64,000 bases of DNA from Auanema rhodensis (lineage: Eukaryota > Nematoda > Chromadorea > Rhabditida > Rhabditidae): contig OZ059896.1 in NCBI GenBank assembly GCA_964057225.1, forward strand, positions 2,170,001-2,234,000. Reading direction: 5' to 3'. The position numbers were made by a program, and so were the translations under genes. This document shows, one piece after another, positions 52,299-64,000 of this stretch; the first letter of the stretch is position 1; each line of letters begins with the position of its first letter. Below the pieces are notes generated by a model. It ran no database searches, was not told the DNA's origin, and worked only from the letters and a program-made list of their open reading frames with translations.

Positions 52299-55106
52299 AT
52301 ATCAACTGATATAAGTTCACACTTATATCCTCGATTTTCACCGTGAAGAATTAATTTTTTTGTTGAATAACAATGTCCATCGTCTTTGTCTTGAAAAAAG
52401 GAATCTAAAAACATCTACTTTTTGTAAATTTATTCTGAAATTTTTCGGGAAAATGTTTGTCAAAATGTTTTTGGAAGCAATGTTGAGTGTACATGGAAAC
52501 TCAACATACACTAATGCATCATTTTTCAAACAATCATAACTAATTTTTGTATTGAGCGTTTCTTAATGTAGTATAGTACATTCGATGCGGATTTTTAAGC
52601 TGCGTCGATCTGTGTTATCAGATTTGCGCTAGCTTAAAAATGAACCGAGATATCAACTGATATAGGTTCACACTTATATCCTCGATTTTCACCGTGAAGA
52701 TTTAATTTTTTCGTTGAATAACATTGTCCATCGTCTTTGTCTTGAAAAAAGGAATCTAAAAACATCTACTTTTTGTGAAATTATTTTGAAATTTTTCGGG
52801 AAAATTTTTGTCAAAATGTTTTTGGAAGCATTGTTGAGTGTACATGGAAACTCAACATACACTAATGCATCATTTTTCAAACGATCATAACTAACTTTTG
52901 TATTGAGTGTTTCCCAATGTAGTATAGTGCATTCGATGTGGATTTTTAAGCTGCGTCGATCTGTGTTATCAGATTTGCGCTAGCTTAAAAATGCACCGAG
53001 ATATCAACTGATATAAGTTCACACTTATATCCTCGATTTTCACCCTGAAGAATTAATTTTTTTGTTGAATAACAATGTCCATCGTCTTTGTCTTGAAAAA
53101 AGGAATCTAAAAACATCTACTTTTTGTGAAATTATTTTGAAATTTTTCGGGAAAATTTTTGTCAAAATGTTTTTGGAAGCAATGTTGAGTGTACATGGAA
53201 ACTCAACATACACTAATGCATCATTTTTCAAACGATCATAACTAATTTTTGTATTGAGTGTTTCCCAATGTAGTATAGTGCATTCGATGTGGATTTTTAA
53301 GCTGCGTCGATCTGTGTTATCAGATTTGCGCTAGCTTGAAAATGCACCGAGATATCAACTGATATAAGTTCACACTTATATCCTCGATTTTCACCCTGAA
53401 GAATTAATTTTTTTGTTGAATAACAATGTCCATCGTCTTTGTCTTGAAAAAAGGAATCTAAAAACATCTACTTTTTGTGAAATTATTTTGAAATTTTTCG
53501 GGAAAATTTTTGTCAAAATGTTTTTGGAAGCAATGTTGAGTGTACATGGAAACTCAACATACACTAATGCATCATTTTTCAAACGATCATAACTAATTTT
53601 TGTATTGAGTGTTTCCCAATGTAGTATAGTGCATTCGATGTGGATTTTTAAGCTGCGTCGATCTGTGTTATCAGATTTGCGCTAGCTTAAAAATGAACCG
53701 AGATATCAACTGATATAGGTTCACACTTATATCCTCGATTTTCACCGTGAAGATTTAATTTTTTCGTTGAATAACATTGTCCATCGTCTTTGTCTTGAAA
53801 AAAGGAATCTAAAAACATCTACTTTTTGTGAAATTATTCTGAAATTTTTCGGGAAAATTTTTGTCAAAATGTTTTTGGAAGCAATGTTGAGTGTACATGG
53901 AAACTCAACATACACTAATGCATCATTTTTCAAACGATCATAACTAATTTTTGTATTGAGTGTTTCCCAATGTAGTATAGTGCATTCGATGTGGATTTTT
54001 AAGCTGCGTCGATCTGTGTTATCAGATTTGCGCTAGCTTAAAAATGAACCGAGATATCAACTGATATAGGTTCACACTTATATCCTCGATTTTCACCGTG
54101 AAGATTTAATTTTTTCGTTGAATAACATTGTCCATCGTCTTTGTCTTGAAAAAAGGAATCTAAAAACATCTACTTTTCGTGAAATTATTTTGAAATTTTT
54201 CGGGAAAATTTTTGTCAAAATGTTTTTGGAAGCATTGTTGAGTGTACATGGAAACTCAACATACACTAATGCATCATTTTTCAAACGATCATAACTAACT
54301 TTTGTATTGAGTGTTTCCCAATGTAGTATAGTGCATTCGATGTGGATTTTTAAGCTGCGTCGATCTGTGTTATCAGATTTGCGCTAGCTTAAAAATGCAC
54401 CGAGATATCAACTGATATAAGTTCACACTTATATCCTCGATTTTCACCCTGAAGAATTAATTTTTTTGTTGAATAACAATGTCCATCGTCTTTGTCTTGA
54501 AAAAAGGAATCTAAAAACATCTACTTTTTGTGAAATTATTTTGAAATTTTTCGGGAAAATTTTTGTCAAAATGTTTTTGGAAGCAATGTTGAGTGTACAT
54601 GGAAACTCAACATACACTAATGCATCATTTTTCAAACGATCATAACTAATTTTTGTATTGAGTGTTTCCCAATGTAGTATAGTGCATTCGATGTGGATTT
54701 TTAAGCTGCGTCGATCTGTGTTATCAGATTTGCGCTAGCTTGAAAATGCACCGAGATATCAACTGATAAAAGTTCACACTTATATCCTCGATTTTCACCC
54801 TGAAGAATTAATTTTTTTGTTGAATAACAATGTCCATCGTCTTTGTCTTGAAAAAAGGAATCTAAAAACATCTACTTTTTGTGAAATTATTTTGAAATTT
54901 TTCGGGAAAATTTTTGTCAAAATGTTTTTGGAAGCAATGTTGAGTGTACATGGAAACTCAACATACACTAATGCATCATTTTTCAAACGATCATAACTAA
55001 TTTTTGTATTGAGTGTTTCCCAATGTAGTATAGTGCATTCGATGCGGATTTTTAAGCTGCGTCGATCTGTGTTATCAGATTTGCGCTAGCTTAAAAATGA
55101 ACCGAG
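52299..55106. repeat. Monomers 150-157 (T, M', G, G, M', M', G, G)
   Basis: The series M'-G-G occurs twice, at 52,650-53,702 and 54,054-55,106, separated by one M'/K mosaic with TTATTCTGAAA. Monomer 155 has a private CTACTTTTCGTG near 54,174 and monomer 157 reads ACTGATAAAAG in its head. The second M'-G-G leads into L and K, the same order as at 5266-7020. Confidence 0.8.
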
Positions 55107-56861
55107 ATATCAACTGATATAGGTTCACACTTATATCCTCGATTTTCACCCTGAAGATTTAATTTTTTCGTTGAATAACATTGTCCATCGTCTTTGTCTT
55201 GAAAAAAGGAATCTAAGAACATCTACTTTTTGTGAAATTATTTTGAAATTTTTCGGGAAAATTTTTGTCAAAATGTTTTTGGAAGCATTGTTGAGTGTAC
55301 ATGGAAACTCAACATACACTAATGCATCATTTTTCAAACGATCATAACTAATTTTTGTATTGAGCGTTTCTCCATGTAGTATAGTGCATTCGATGCGGAT
55401 TTTTAAGCTGCGTCGATCTGTGTTATCAGATTTGCGCTAGCTTGAAAATGCACCGAGATATCAACTGATATAGGTTCACACTTATATCCTCGATTTTCAC
55501 CGTGAAGAATTAATTTTTTTGTTGAATAACAATGTCCATCGTCTTTGTCTTGAAAAAAGGAATCTAAAAACATCTACTTTTTGTGAAATTATTTTGAAAT
55601 TTTTCGGGAAAATTTTTGTCAAAATGTTTTTGGAAGCAATGTTGAGTGTACATGGAAACTCAACATACACTAATGCATCATTTTTCAAACGATCATAACT
55701 AATTTTTGTATTGAGTGTTTCTCAATGTAGTATAGTGCATTCGATGCGGATTTTTAAGCTGCGTCGATCTGTGTTATCAGATTTGCGCTAGCTTAAAAAT
55801 GCACCGAGATATCAACTGATATAAGTTCACACTTATATCCTCGATTTTCACCCTGAAGAATTAATTTTTTTGTTGAATGACAATGTCCATCGTCTTTGTC
55901 TTGAAAAAAGGAATCTAAAAACATCTACTTTTTGTAAATTTATTCTGAAATTTTTCGGGAAAATTTTTGTCAAAATGTTTTTGGAAGCATTGTTGAGTGT
56001 ACATGGAAACTCAACATACACTAATGCATCATTTTTCAAACGATCATAACTAACTTTTGTATTGAGTGTTTCCCAATGTAGTATAGTGCATTCGATGTGG
56101 ATTTTTAAGCTGCGTCGATCTGTGTTATCAGATTTGCGCTAGCTTAAAAATGCACCGAGATATCAACTGATATAAGTTCACACTTATATCCTCGATTTTC
56201 ACCCTGAAGAATTAATTTTTTTGTTGAATAACAATGTCCATCGTCTTTGTCTTGAAAAAAGGAATCTAAAAACATCTACTTTTTGTGAAATTATTTTGAA
56301 ATTTTTCGGGAAAATTTTTGTCAAAATGTTTTTGGAAGCAATGTTGAGTGTACATGGAAACTCAACATACACTAATGCATCATTTTTCAAACGATCATAA
56401 CTAATTTTTGTATTGAGTGTTTCCCAATGTAGTATAGTGCATTCGATGTGGATTTTTAAGCTGCGTCGATCTGTGTTATCAGATTTGCGCTAGCTTGAAA
56501 ATGCACCGAGATATCAACTGATATAAGTTCACACTTATATCCTTGATTTTCACCCTGAAGAATTAATTTTTTTGTTGAATAACAATGTCCATCGTCTTTG
56601 TCTTGAAAAAAGGAATCTAAAAACATCTACTTTTTGTGAAATTATTTTGAAATTTTTCGGGAAAATTTTTGTCAAAATGTTTTTGGAAGCAATGTTGAGT
56701 GTACATGGAAACTCAACATACACTAATGCATCATTTTTCAAACGATCATAACTAATTTTTGTATTGAGTGTTTCCCAATGTAGTATAGTGCATTCGATGC
56801 GGATTTTTAAGCTGCGTCGATCTGTGTTATCAGATTTGCGCTAGCTTAAAAATGAACCGAG
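55107..56861. repeat. Monomers 158-162 (L, K, T/M' chimera, G, G)
   Basis: An L copy with CTAAGAACATC reappears here after about 48 kb without one. Monomer 160 (55,809-56,159) joins a T front (GTAAATTTATTCTG) to an M' back (GCATTG, TAACTTTTG, GTGTTTCCC). The switch lies between about 55,952 and 55,964. The same chimera is found at 62,127-62,477. Confidence 0.8.
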
Positions 56862-59318
56862 ATATCAACTGATATAGGTTCACACTTATATCCTCGATTT
56901 TCACCCTGAAGATTTAATTTTTTCGTTGAATAACATTGTCCATCGTCTTTGTCTTGAAAAAAGGAATCTAAGAACATCTACTTTTTGTGAAATTATTTTG
57001 AAATTTTTCGGGAAAATTTTTGTCAAAATGTTTTTGGAAGCATTGTTGAGTGTACATGGAAACTCAACATACACTAATGCATCATTTTTCAAACGATCAT
57101 AACTAATTTTTGTATTGAGCGTTTCTCCATGTAGTATAGTGCATTCGATGCGGATTTTTAAGCTGCGTCGATCTGTGTTATCAGATTTGCGCTAGCTTGA
57201 AAATGCACCGAGATATCAACTGATATAGGTTCACACTTATATCCTCGATTTTCACCGTGAAGAATTAATTTTTTTGTTGAATAACAATGTCCATCGTCTT
57301 TGTCTTGAAAAAAGGAATCTAAAAACATCTACTTTTTGTGAAATTATTTTGAAATTTTTCGGGAAAATTTTTGTCAAAATGTTTTTGGAAGCATTGTTGA
57401 GTGTACATGGAAACTCAACATACACTAATGCATCATTTTTCAAACGATCATAACTAATTTTTGTATTGAGTGTTTCCCAATGTAGTATAGTGCATTCGAT
57501 GTGGATTTTTAAGCTGCGTCGATCTGTGTTATCAGATTTGCGCTAGCTTAAAAATGCACCGAGATATCAACTGATATAAGTTCACACTTATATCCTCGAT
57601 TTTCACCCTGAAGAATTAATTTTTTTGTTGAATAACAATGTCCATCGTCTTTGTCTTGAAAAAAGGAATCTAAAAACATCTACTTTTTGTGAAATTATTT
57701 TGAAATTTTTCGGGAAAATTTTTGTCAAAATGTTTTTGGAAGCAATGTTGAGTGTACATGGAAACTCAACATACACTAATGCATCATTTTTCAAACGATC
57801 ATAACTAATTTTTGTATTGAGTGTTTCCCAATGTAGTATAGTGCATTCGATGCGGATTTTTAAGCTGCGTCGATCTGTGTTATCAGATTTGCGCTAGCTT
57901 AAAAATGCACCGAGATATTAACTGATATAAGTTCACACTTATATCCTCGATTTTCACCCTGAAGAATTAATTTTTTTGTTGAATGACAATGTCCATCGTC
58001 TTTGTCTTGAAAAAAGGAATCTAAAAACATCTACTTTTTGTAAATTTATTCTGAAATTTTTCGGGAAAATGTTTGTCAAAATGTTTTTGGAAACAATGTT
58101 GAGTGTACATGGAAACTCAACATACACTAATGCATCATTTTTCAAACAATCATAACTAATTTTTGTATTGAGCGTTTCTTAATGTAGTATAGTACATTCG
58201 ATGCGGATTTTTAAGCTGCGTCGATCTGTGTTATCAGATTTGCGCTAGCTTAAAAATGAACCGAGATATCAACTGATATAGGTTCACACTTATATCCTCG
58301 ATTTTCACCGTGAAGAATTAATTTTTTTGTTGAATAACAATGTCCATCGTCTTTGTCTTGAAAAAAGGAATCTAAAAACATCTACTTTTTGTGAAATTAT
58401 TTTGAAATTTTTCGGGAAAATTTTTGTCAAAATGTTTTTGGAAGCATTGTTGAGTGTACATGGAAACTCAACATACACTAATGCATCATTTTTCAAACGA
58501 TCATAACTAATTTTTGTATTGAGTGTTTCCCAATGTAGTATAGTGCATTCGATGTGGATTTTTAAGCTGCGTCGATCTGTGTTATCAGATTTGCGCTAGC
58601 TTAAAAATGCACCGAGATATCAACTGATATAAGTTCACACTTATATCCTCGATTTTCACCCTGAAGAATTAATTTTTTTGTTGAATAACAATGTCCATCG
58701 TCTTTGTCTTGAAAAAAGGAATCTAAAAACATCTACTTTTTGTGAAATTATTTTGAAATTTTTCGGGAAGATTTTTGTCAAAATGTTTTTGGAAGCAATG
58801 TTGAGTGTACATGGAAACTCAACATACACTAATGCATCATTTTTCAAACGATCATAACTAATTTTTGTATTGAGTGTTTCCCAATGTAGTATAGTGCATT
58901 CGATGCGGATTTTTAAGCTGCGTCGATCTGTGTTATCAGATTTGCGCTAGCTTAAAAATGCACCGAGATATTAACTGATATAAGTTCACACTTATATCCT
59001 CGATTTTCACCCTGAAGAATTAATTTTTTTGTTGAATGACAATGTCCATCGTCTTTGTCTTGAAAAAAGGAATCTAAAAACATCTACTTTTTGTAAATTT
59101 ATTCTGAAATTTTTCGGGAAAATGTTTGTCAAAATGTTTTTGGAAACAATGTTGAGTGTACATGGAAACTCAACATACACTAATGCATCATTTTTCAAAC
59201 AATCATAACTAATTTTTGTATTGAGCGTTTCTTAATGTAGTATAGTACATTCGATGCGGATTTTTAAGCTGCGTCGATCTGTGTTATCAGATTTGCGCTA
59301 GCTTAAAAATGAACCGAG
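56862..59318. repeat. L followed by two N-G-V trimers, monomers 163-169
   Basis: After an L copy, N-G-V occupies 57,213-58,265 and again 58,266-59,318. The trimers agree in their family marks, including ATATTAAC and GGAAACAATG in both V copies. I noted only small private changes, such as GGGAAGATTTTTG near 58,768. This is a recent 1053-bp duplication, different in composition from the trimers in the left domain. Confidence 0.85.
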
Positions 59319-60371
59319 ATATCAACTGATATAGGTTCACACTTATATCCTCGATTTTCACCCTGAAGATACAATTTTTTCGTTGAATAACATTGTCCAT
59401 CGTCTTTGTCTTGAAAAAAGGAATCTAAAAACATCTACTTTTTGTGAAATTATTTTGAAATTTTTCGGGAAAATTTTTGTCAAAATGTTTTTGGAAGCAT
59501 TGTTGAGTGTACATGGAAACTCAACATACACTAATGCATCATTTTTCAAACGATCATAACTAATTTTTGTATTGAGCGTTTCTTAATGTAGTATAGTGCA
59601 TTCGATGCGGATTTTTAAGCTGCGTCGATCTGTGTTATCAGATTTGCGCTAGCTTAAAAATGAACCGAGATATCAACTGATATAGGTTCACACTTATATC
59701 CTCGATTTTCACCGTGAAGATTTAATTTTTTCGTTGAATAACATTGTCCATCGTCTTTGTCTTGAAAAAAGGAATCTAAAAACATCTACTTTTTGTGAAA
59801 TTATTTTGAAATTTTTCGGGAAAATTTTTGTCAAAATGTTTTTGGAAGCATTGTTGAGTGTACATGGAAACTCAACATACACTAATGCATCATTTTTCAA
59901 ACGATCATAACTAACTTTTGTATTGAGTGTTTCCCAATGTAGTATAGTGCATTCGATGTGGATTTTTAAGCTGCGTCGATCTGTGTTATCAGATTTGCGC
60001 TAGCTTAAAAATGCACCGAGATATCAACTGATATAAGTTCACACTTATATCCTCGATTTTCACCCTGAAGAATTAATTTTTTTGTTGAATAACAATGTCC
60101 ATCGTCTTTGTCTTGAAAAAAGGAATCTAAAAACATCTACTTTTTGTGAAATTATTTTGAAATTTTTCGGGAAAATTTTTGTCAAAATGTTTTTGGAAGC
60201 AATGTTGAGTGTACATGGAAACTCAACATACACTAATGCATCATTTTTCAAACGATCATAACTAATTTTTGTATTGAGTGTTTCCCAATGTAGTATAGTG
60301 CATTCGATGCGGATTTTTAAGCTGCGTCGATCTGTGTTATCAGATTTGCGCTAGCTTAAAAATGAACCGAG
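59319..60371. repeat. Monomers 170-172 (M, M', G)
   Basis: Monomer 170 has a private GAAGATACAATTTTTTCG near 59,366. Monomers 171-172 are the M'-G pair seen throughout the right domain. The stretch resembles the M, T, M', G series at 48,438-49,841 but without the T copy. Confidence 0.75.
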
Positions 60372-62828
60372 ATATCAACTGATATAGGTTCACACTTATA
60401 TCCTCGATTTTCACCCTGAAGATTTAATTTTTTCGTTGAATAACATTGTCCATCGTCTTTGTCTTGAAAAAAGGAATCTAAGAACATCTACTTTTTGTGA
60501 AATTATTTTGAAATTTTTCGGGAAAATTTTTGTCAAAATGTTTTTGGAAGCATTGTTGAGTGTACATGGAAACTCAACATACACTAATGCATCATTTTTC
60601 AAACGATCATAACTAATTTTTGTATTGAGCGTTTCTCCATGTAGTATAGTGCATTCGATGCGGATTTTTAAGCTGCGTCGATCTGTGTTATCAGATTTGC
60701 GCTAGCTTGAAAATGCACCGAGATATCAACTGATATAGGTTCACACTTATATCCTCGATTTTCACCGTGAAGAATTAATTTTTTTGTTGAATAACAATGT
60801 CCATCGTCTTTGTCTTGAAAAAAGGAATCTAAAAACATCTACTTTTTGTGAAATTATTTTGAAATTTTTCGGGAAAATTTTTGTCAAAATGTTTTTGGAA
60901 GCATTGTTGAGTGTACATGGAAACTCAACATACACTAATGCATCATTTTTCAAACGATCATAACTAATTTTTGTATTGAGTGTTTCCCAATGTAGTATAG
61001 TGCATTCGATGTGGATTTTTAAGCTGCGTCGATCTGTGTTATCAGATTTGCGCTAGCTTAAAAATGCACCGAGATATCAACTGATATAAGTTCACACTTA
61101 TATCCTCGATTTTCACCCTGAAGAATTAATTTTTTTGTTGAATAACAATGTCCATCGTCTTTGTCTTGAAAAAAGGAATCTAAAAACATCTACTTTTTGT
61201 GAAATTATTCTGAAATTTTTCGGGAAAATTTTTGTCAAAATGTTTTTGGAAGCAATGTTGAGTGTACATGGAAACTCAACATACACTAATGCATCATTTT
61301 TCAAACGATCATAACTAATTTTTGTATTGAGTGTTTTCCAATGTAGTATAGTGCATTCGATGTGGATTTTTAAGCTGCGTCGATCTGTGTTATCAGATTT
61401 GCGCTAGCTTAAAAATGCACCGAGATATCAACTGATATAAGTTCACACTTATATCCTCGATTTTCACCCTGAAGAATTAATTTTTTTGTTGAATAACAAT
61501 GTCCATCGTCTTTGTCTTGAAAAAAGGAATCTAAAAACATCTACTTTTTGTGAAATTATTTTGAAATTTTTCGGGAAAATTTTTGTCAAAATGTTTTTGG
61601 AAGCAATGTTGAGTGTACATGGAAACTCAACATACACTAATGCATCATTTTTCAAACGATCATAACTAATTTTTGTATTGAGTGTTTCCCAATGTAGTAT
61701 AGTGCATTCGATGTGGATTTTTAAGCTGCGTCGATCTGTGTTATCAGATTTGCGCTAGCTTAAAAATGCACCGAGATATCAACTGATATAAGTTCACACT
61801 TATATCCTCGATTTTCACCCTGAAGAATTAATTTTTTTGTTGAATAACAATGTCCATCGTCTTTGTCTTGAAAAAAGGAATCTAAAAACATCTACTTTTT
61901 GTGAAATTATTTTGAAATTTTTCGGGAAAATTTTTGTCAAAATGTTTTTGGAAGCAATGTTGAGTGTACATGGAAACTCAACATACACTAATGCATCATT
62001 TTTCAAACGATCATAACTAATTTTTGTATTGAGTGTTTCCCAATGTAGTATAGTGCATTCGATGCGGATTTTTAAGCTGCGTCGATCTGTGTTATCAGAT
62101 TTGCGCTAGCTTAAAAATGCACCGAGATATTAACTGATATAAGTTCACACTTATATCCTCGATTTTCACCCTGAAGAATTAATTTTTTTGTTGAATGACA
62201 ATGTCCATCGTCTTTGTCTTGAAAAAAGGAATCTAAAAACATCTACTTTTTGTAAATTTATTCTGAAATTTTTCGGGAAAATTTTTGTCAAAATGTTTTT
62301 GGAAGCATTGTTGAGTGTACATGGAAACTCAACATACACTAATGCATCATTTTTCAAACGATCATAACTAACTTTTGTATTGAGTGTTTCCCAATGTAGT
62401 ATAGTGCATTCGATGTGGATTTTTAAGCTGCGTCGATCTGTGTTATCAGATTTGCGCTAGCTTAAAAATGCACCGAGATATCAACTGATATAAGTTCACA
62501 CTTATATCCTCGATTTTCACCCTGAAGAATTAATTTTTTTGTTGAATAACAATGTCCATCGTCTTTGTCTTGAAAAAAGGAATCTAAAAACATCTACTTT
62601 TTGTGAAATTATTTTGAAATTTTTCGGGAAAATTTTTGTCAAAATGTTTTTGGAAGCAATGTTGAGTGTACATGGAAACTCAACATACACTAATGCATCA
62701 TTTTTCAAACGATCATAACTAATTTTTGCATTGAGTGTTTCCCAATGTAGTATAGTGCATTCGATGCGGATTTTTAAGCTGCGTCGATCTGTGTTATCAG
62801 ATTTGCGCTAGCTTAAAAATGAACCGAG
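60372..62828. repeat. 7-monomer unit, monomers 173-179 (L, N, G, G, G, T/M' chimera, G)
   Basis: The unit runs from one L copy to the next. Its opening L-N-G matches both 56,862-57,914 and 62,829-63,881. Monomer 175 has TTATTCTGAAA and the tail GTGTTTTCCAATG. Monomer 178 is the same T/M' chimera as monomer 160 but has the ATATTAAC head. Monomer 179 has a private TTTTTGCATTGAG near 62,728. Confidence 0.8.
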
Positions 62829-64000
62829 ATATCAACTGATATAGGTTCACACTTATATCCTCGATTTTCACCCTGAAGATTTAATTTTTTCGTTGAATAA
62901 CATTGTCCATCGTCTTTGTCTTGAAAAAAGGAATCTAAGAACATCTACTTTTTGTGAAATTATTTTGAAATTTTTCGGGAAAATTTTTGTCAAAATGTTT
63001 TTGGAAGCATTGTTGAGTGTACATGGAAACTCAACATACACTAATGCATCATTTTTCAAACGATCATAACTAATTTTTGTATTGAGCGTTTCTCCATGTA
63101 GTATAGTGCATTCGATGCGGATTTTTAAGCTGCGTCGATCTGTGTTATCAGATTTGCGCTAGCTTGAAAATGCACCGAGATATCAACTGATATAGGTTCA
63201 CACTTATATCCTCGATTTTCACCGTGAAGAATTAATTTTTTTGTTGAATAACAATGTCCATCGTCTTTGTCTTGAAAAAAGGAATCTAAAAACATCTACT
63301 TTTTGTGAAATTATTTTGAAATTTTTCGGGAAAATTTTTGTCAAAATGTTTTTGGAAGCATTGTTGAGTGTACATGGAAACTCAACATACACTAATGCAT
63401 CATTTTTCAAACGATCATAACTAATTTTTGTATTGAGTGTTTCCCAATGTAGTATAGTGCATTCGATGTGGATTTTTAAGCTGCGTCGATCTGTGTTATC
63501 AGATTTGCGCTAGCTTAAAAATGCACCGAGATATCAACTGATATAAGTTCACACTTATATCCTCGATTTTCACCCTGAAGAATTAATTTTTTTGTTGAAT
63601 AACAATGTCCATCGTCTTTGTCTTGAAAAAAGGAATCTAAAAACATCTACTTTTTGTGAAATTATTTTGAAATTTTTCGGGAAAATTTTTGTCAAAATGT
63701 TTTTGGAAGCAATGTTGAGTGTACATGGAAACTCAACATACACTAATGCATCATTTTTCAAACGATCATAACTAATTTTTGTATTGAGTGTTTTCCAATG
63801 TAGTATAGTGCATTCGATGTGGATTTTTAAGCTGCGTCGATCTGTGTTATCAGATTTGCGCTAGCTTAAAAATGCACCGAGATATCAACTGATATAAGTT
63901 CACACTTATATCCTCGATTTTCACCCTGAAGAATTAATTTTTTTGTTGAATAACAATGTCCATCGTCTTTGTCTTGAAAAAAGGAATCTAAAAACATCTA
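62829..64000. repeat. Monomers 180-182 (L, N, G) and the first 119 bases of monomer 183
   Basis: This begins another unit like the one at 60,372. Monomer 182 ends with GTGTTTTCCAATG, as monomer 175 does. Monomer 183 is cut by the window edge at r119, and its head (ATAAGTTC, ACCCTGAAG) marks it as G type. The array evidently continues to the right. Confidence 0.85.

Larger units (their letters stand above)
1..64000. repeat. 351-bp tandem satellite DNA array (182 full copies plus a partial)
   Basis: The same 351-bp unit recurs head to tail in one orientation across every base of the window. Landmarks such as ATATCAACTGATATAGG, GCTGCGTCGATCTG and GCGCTAGCTT return at exact 351-base intervals, apart from a one-base slip near 24,283. 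Copies differ mainly by substitutions at a limited set of shared positions, so they form families rather than diverging at random. Monomer 1 has 115 G+C in 351 bases by hand count. No unique sequence, mobile element or gene interrupts the array. Arrays like this are typical of eukaryotic centromeric or pericentromeric heterochromatin; that location is inferred, not shown. I do not recognise the monomer from any named satellite, so the species is open. A bacterial origin is very unlikely given the size and homogeneity. Confidence 0.98.

Noticed and set aside
1-64000. CRISPR array
   Set aside because: The repeating unit is 351 bp with no unique spacers between repeats, and no cas-like genes are present.
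1-64000. Drosophila 1.688-type (about 359 bp) or Tribolium 360-bp satellite
   Set aside because: Unit length is similar, but I do not recognise their sequence in this monomer. A database search with the consensus would settle it.
1-64000. Transposable-element-derived array
   Set aside because: No terminal repeats, target-site duplications, or transposase or reverse-transcriptase frames are visible in any copy.

Overview
The whole 64,000-base window is one uninterrupted tandem satellite DNA array. A 351-bp AT-rich monomer (monomer 1 is about 33% GC by hand count) repeats head to tail in one orientation from the first base to the last. There are 182 complete copies plus a 119-bp start of a 183rd. 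The register slips once, by a single missing G at about 24,283, so only one copy is 350 bp. I see no protein-coding gene, RNA gene, transposon, spacer or unique sequence, and neither end of the array is inside the window.

This organisation points to constitutive heterochromatin (centromeric, pericentromeric or subtelomeric) of a eukaryote. The AT-rich monomer near 350 bp would suit an animal such as an insect, but I do not recognise the monomer and the lineage call is weak. The recurrent 63-codon minus-strand open frame opens on TTG, not ATG, and is treated as non-coding.

Monomer n begins at 1+351(n-1) up to monomer 70 and at 351(n-1) from monomer 71. Positions inside a monomer are written r1-r351, with r1 the first base of the window. 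Families are named here by diagnostic variants: M (TTCGTTGAATAACATTG and GCATTG), L (M with CTAAGAACATC), M' (M with a GTGTTTCCC or other altered tail), R (ATTATCTTG, GTTTCTGG), K/G (TTTGTTGAATAACAATG; G has head ATAAGTTC and usually tail GTGTTTCCC), T (GTAAATTTATTCTG, AAAATGTTTGTC), V (T with GGAAACAATG and head ATATTAAC), P (T core with CTTGGAAAAAGG), H (GAAAAAAGAAATC, TTGTGTGTACATGG), N (M-like back half on a K-like front half), F (TTTTTCGTGAAAA) and S (TTTCATAGTGAAG).

Layout: the left domain (1-26,324) is built from R, M/L, P, H and T monomers in 3-, 4-, 7-, 9- and 18-monomer higher-order units. The right domain (26,325-64,000) is built from G, T, V, M', F, S and N monomers in 2-, 3-, 5/6-, 7- and 8-monomer units. 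R, P and H do not appear after about 26.3 kb. L monomers occur near both ends, and one five-monomer series (5,266-7,020) recurs in the same order about 48.8 kb away (54,054-55,808).

The most interesting content is inside the monomer. A nearly invariant 49-nt imperfect palindrome (r294-r342) is followed with no gap by a second dyad spanning the monomer junction (r343-r351 plus r1-r21). A third inverted repeat lies at r182-r209. Chimeric monomers and whole-monomer losses record in-register unequal exchange and gene conversion.
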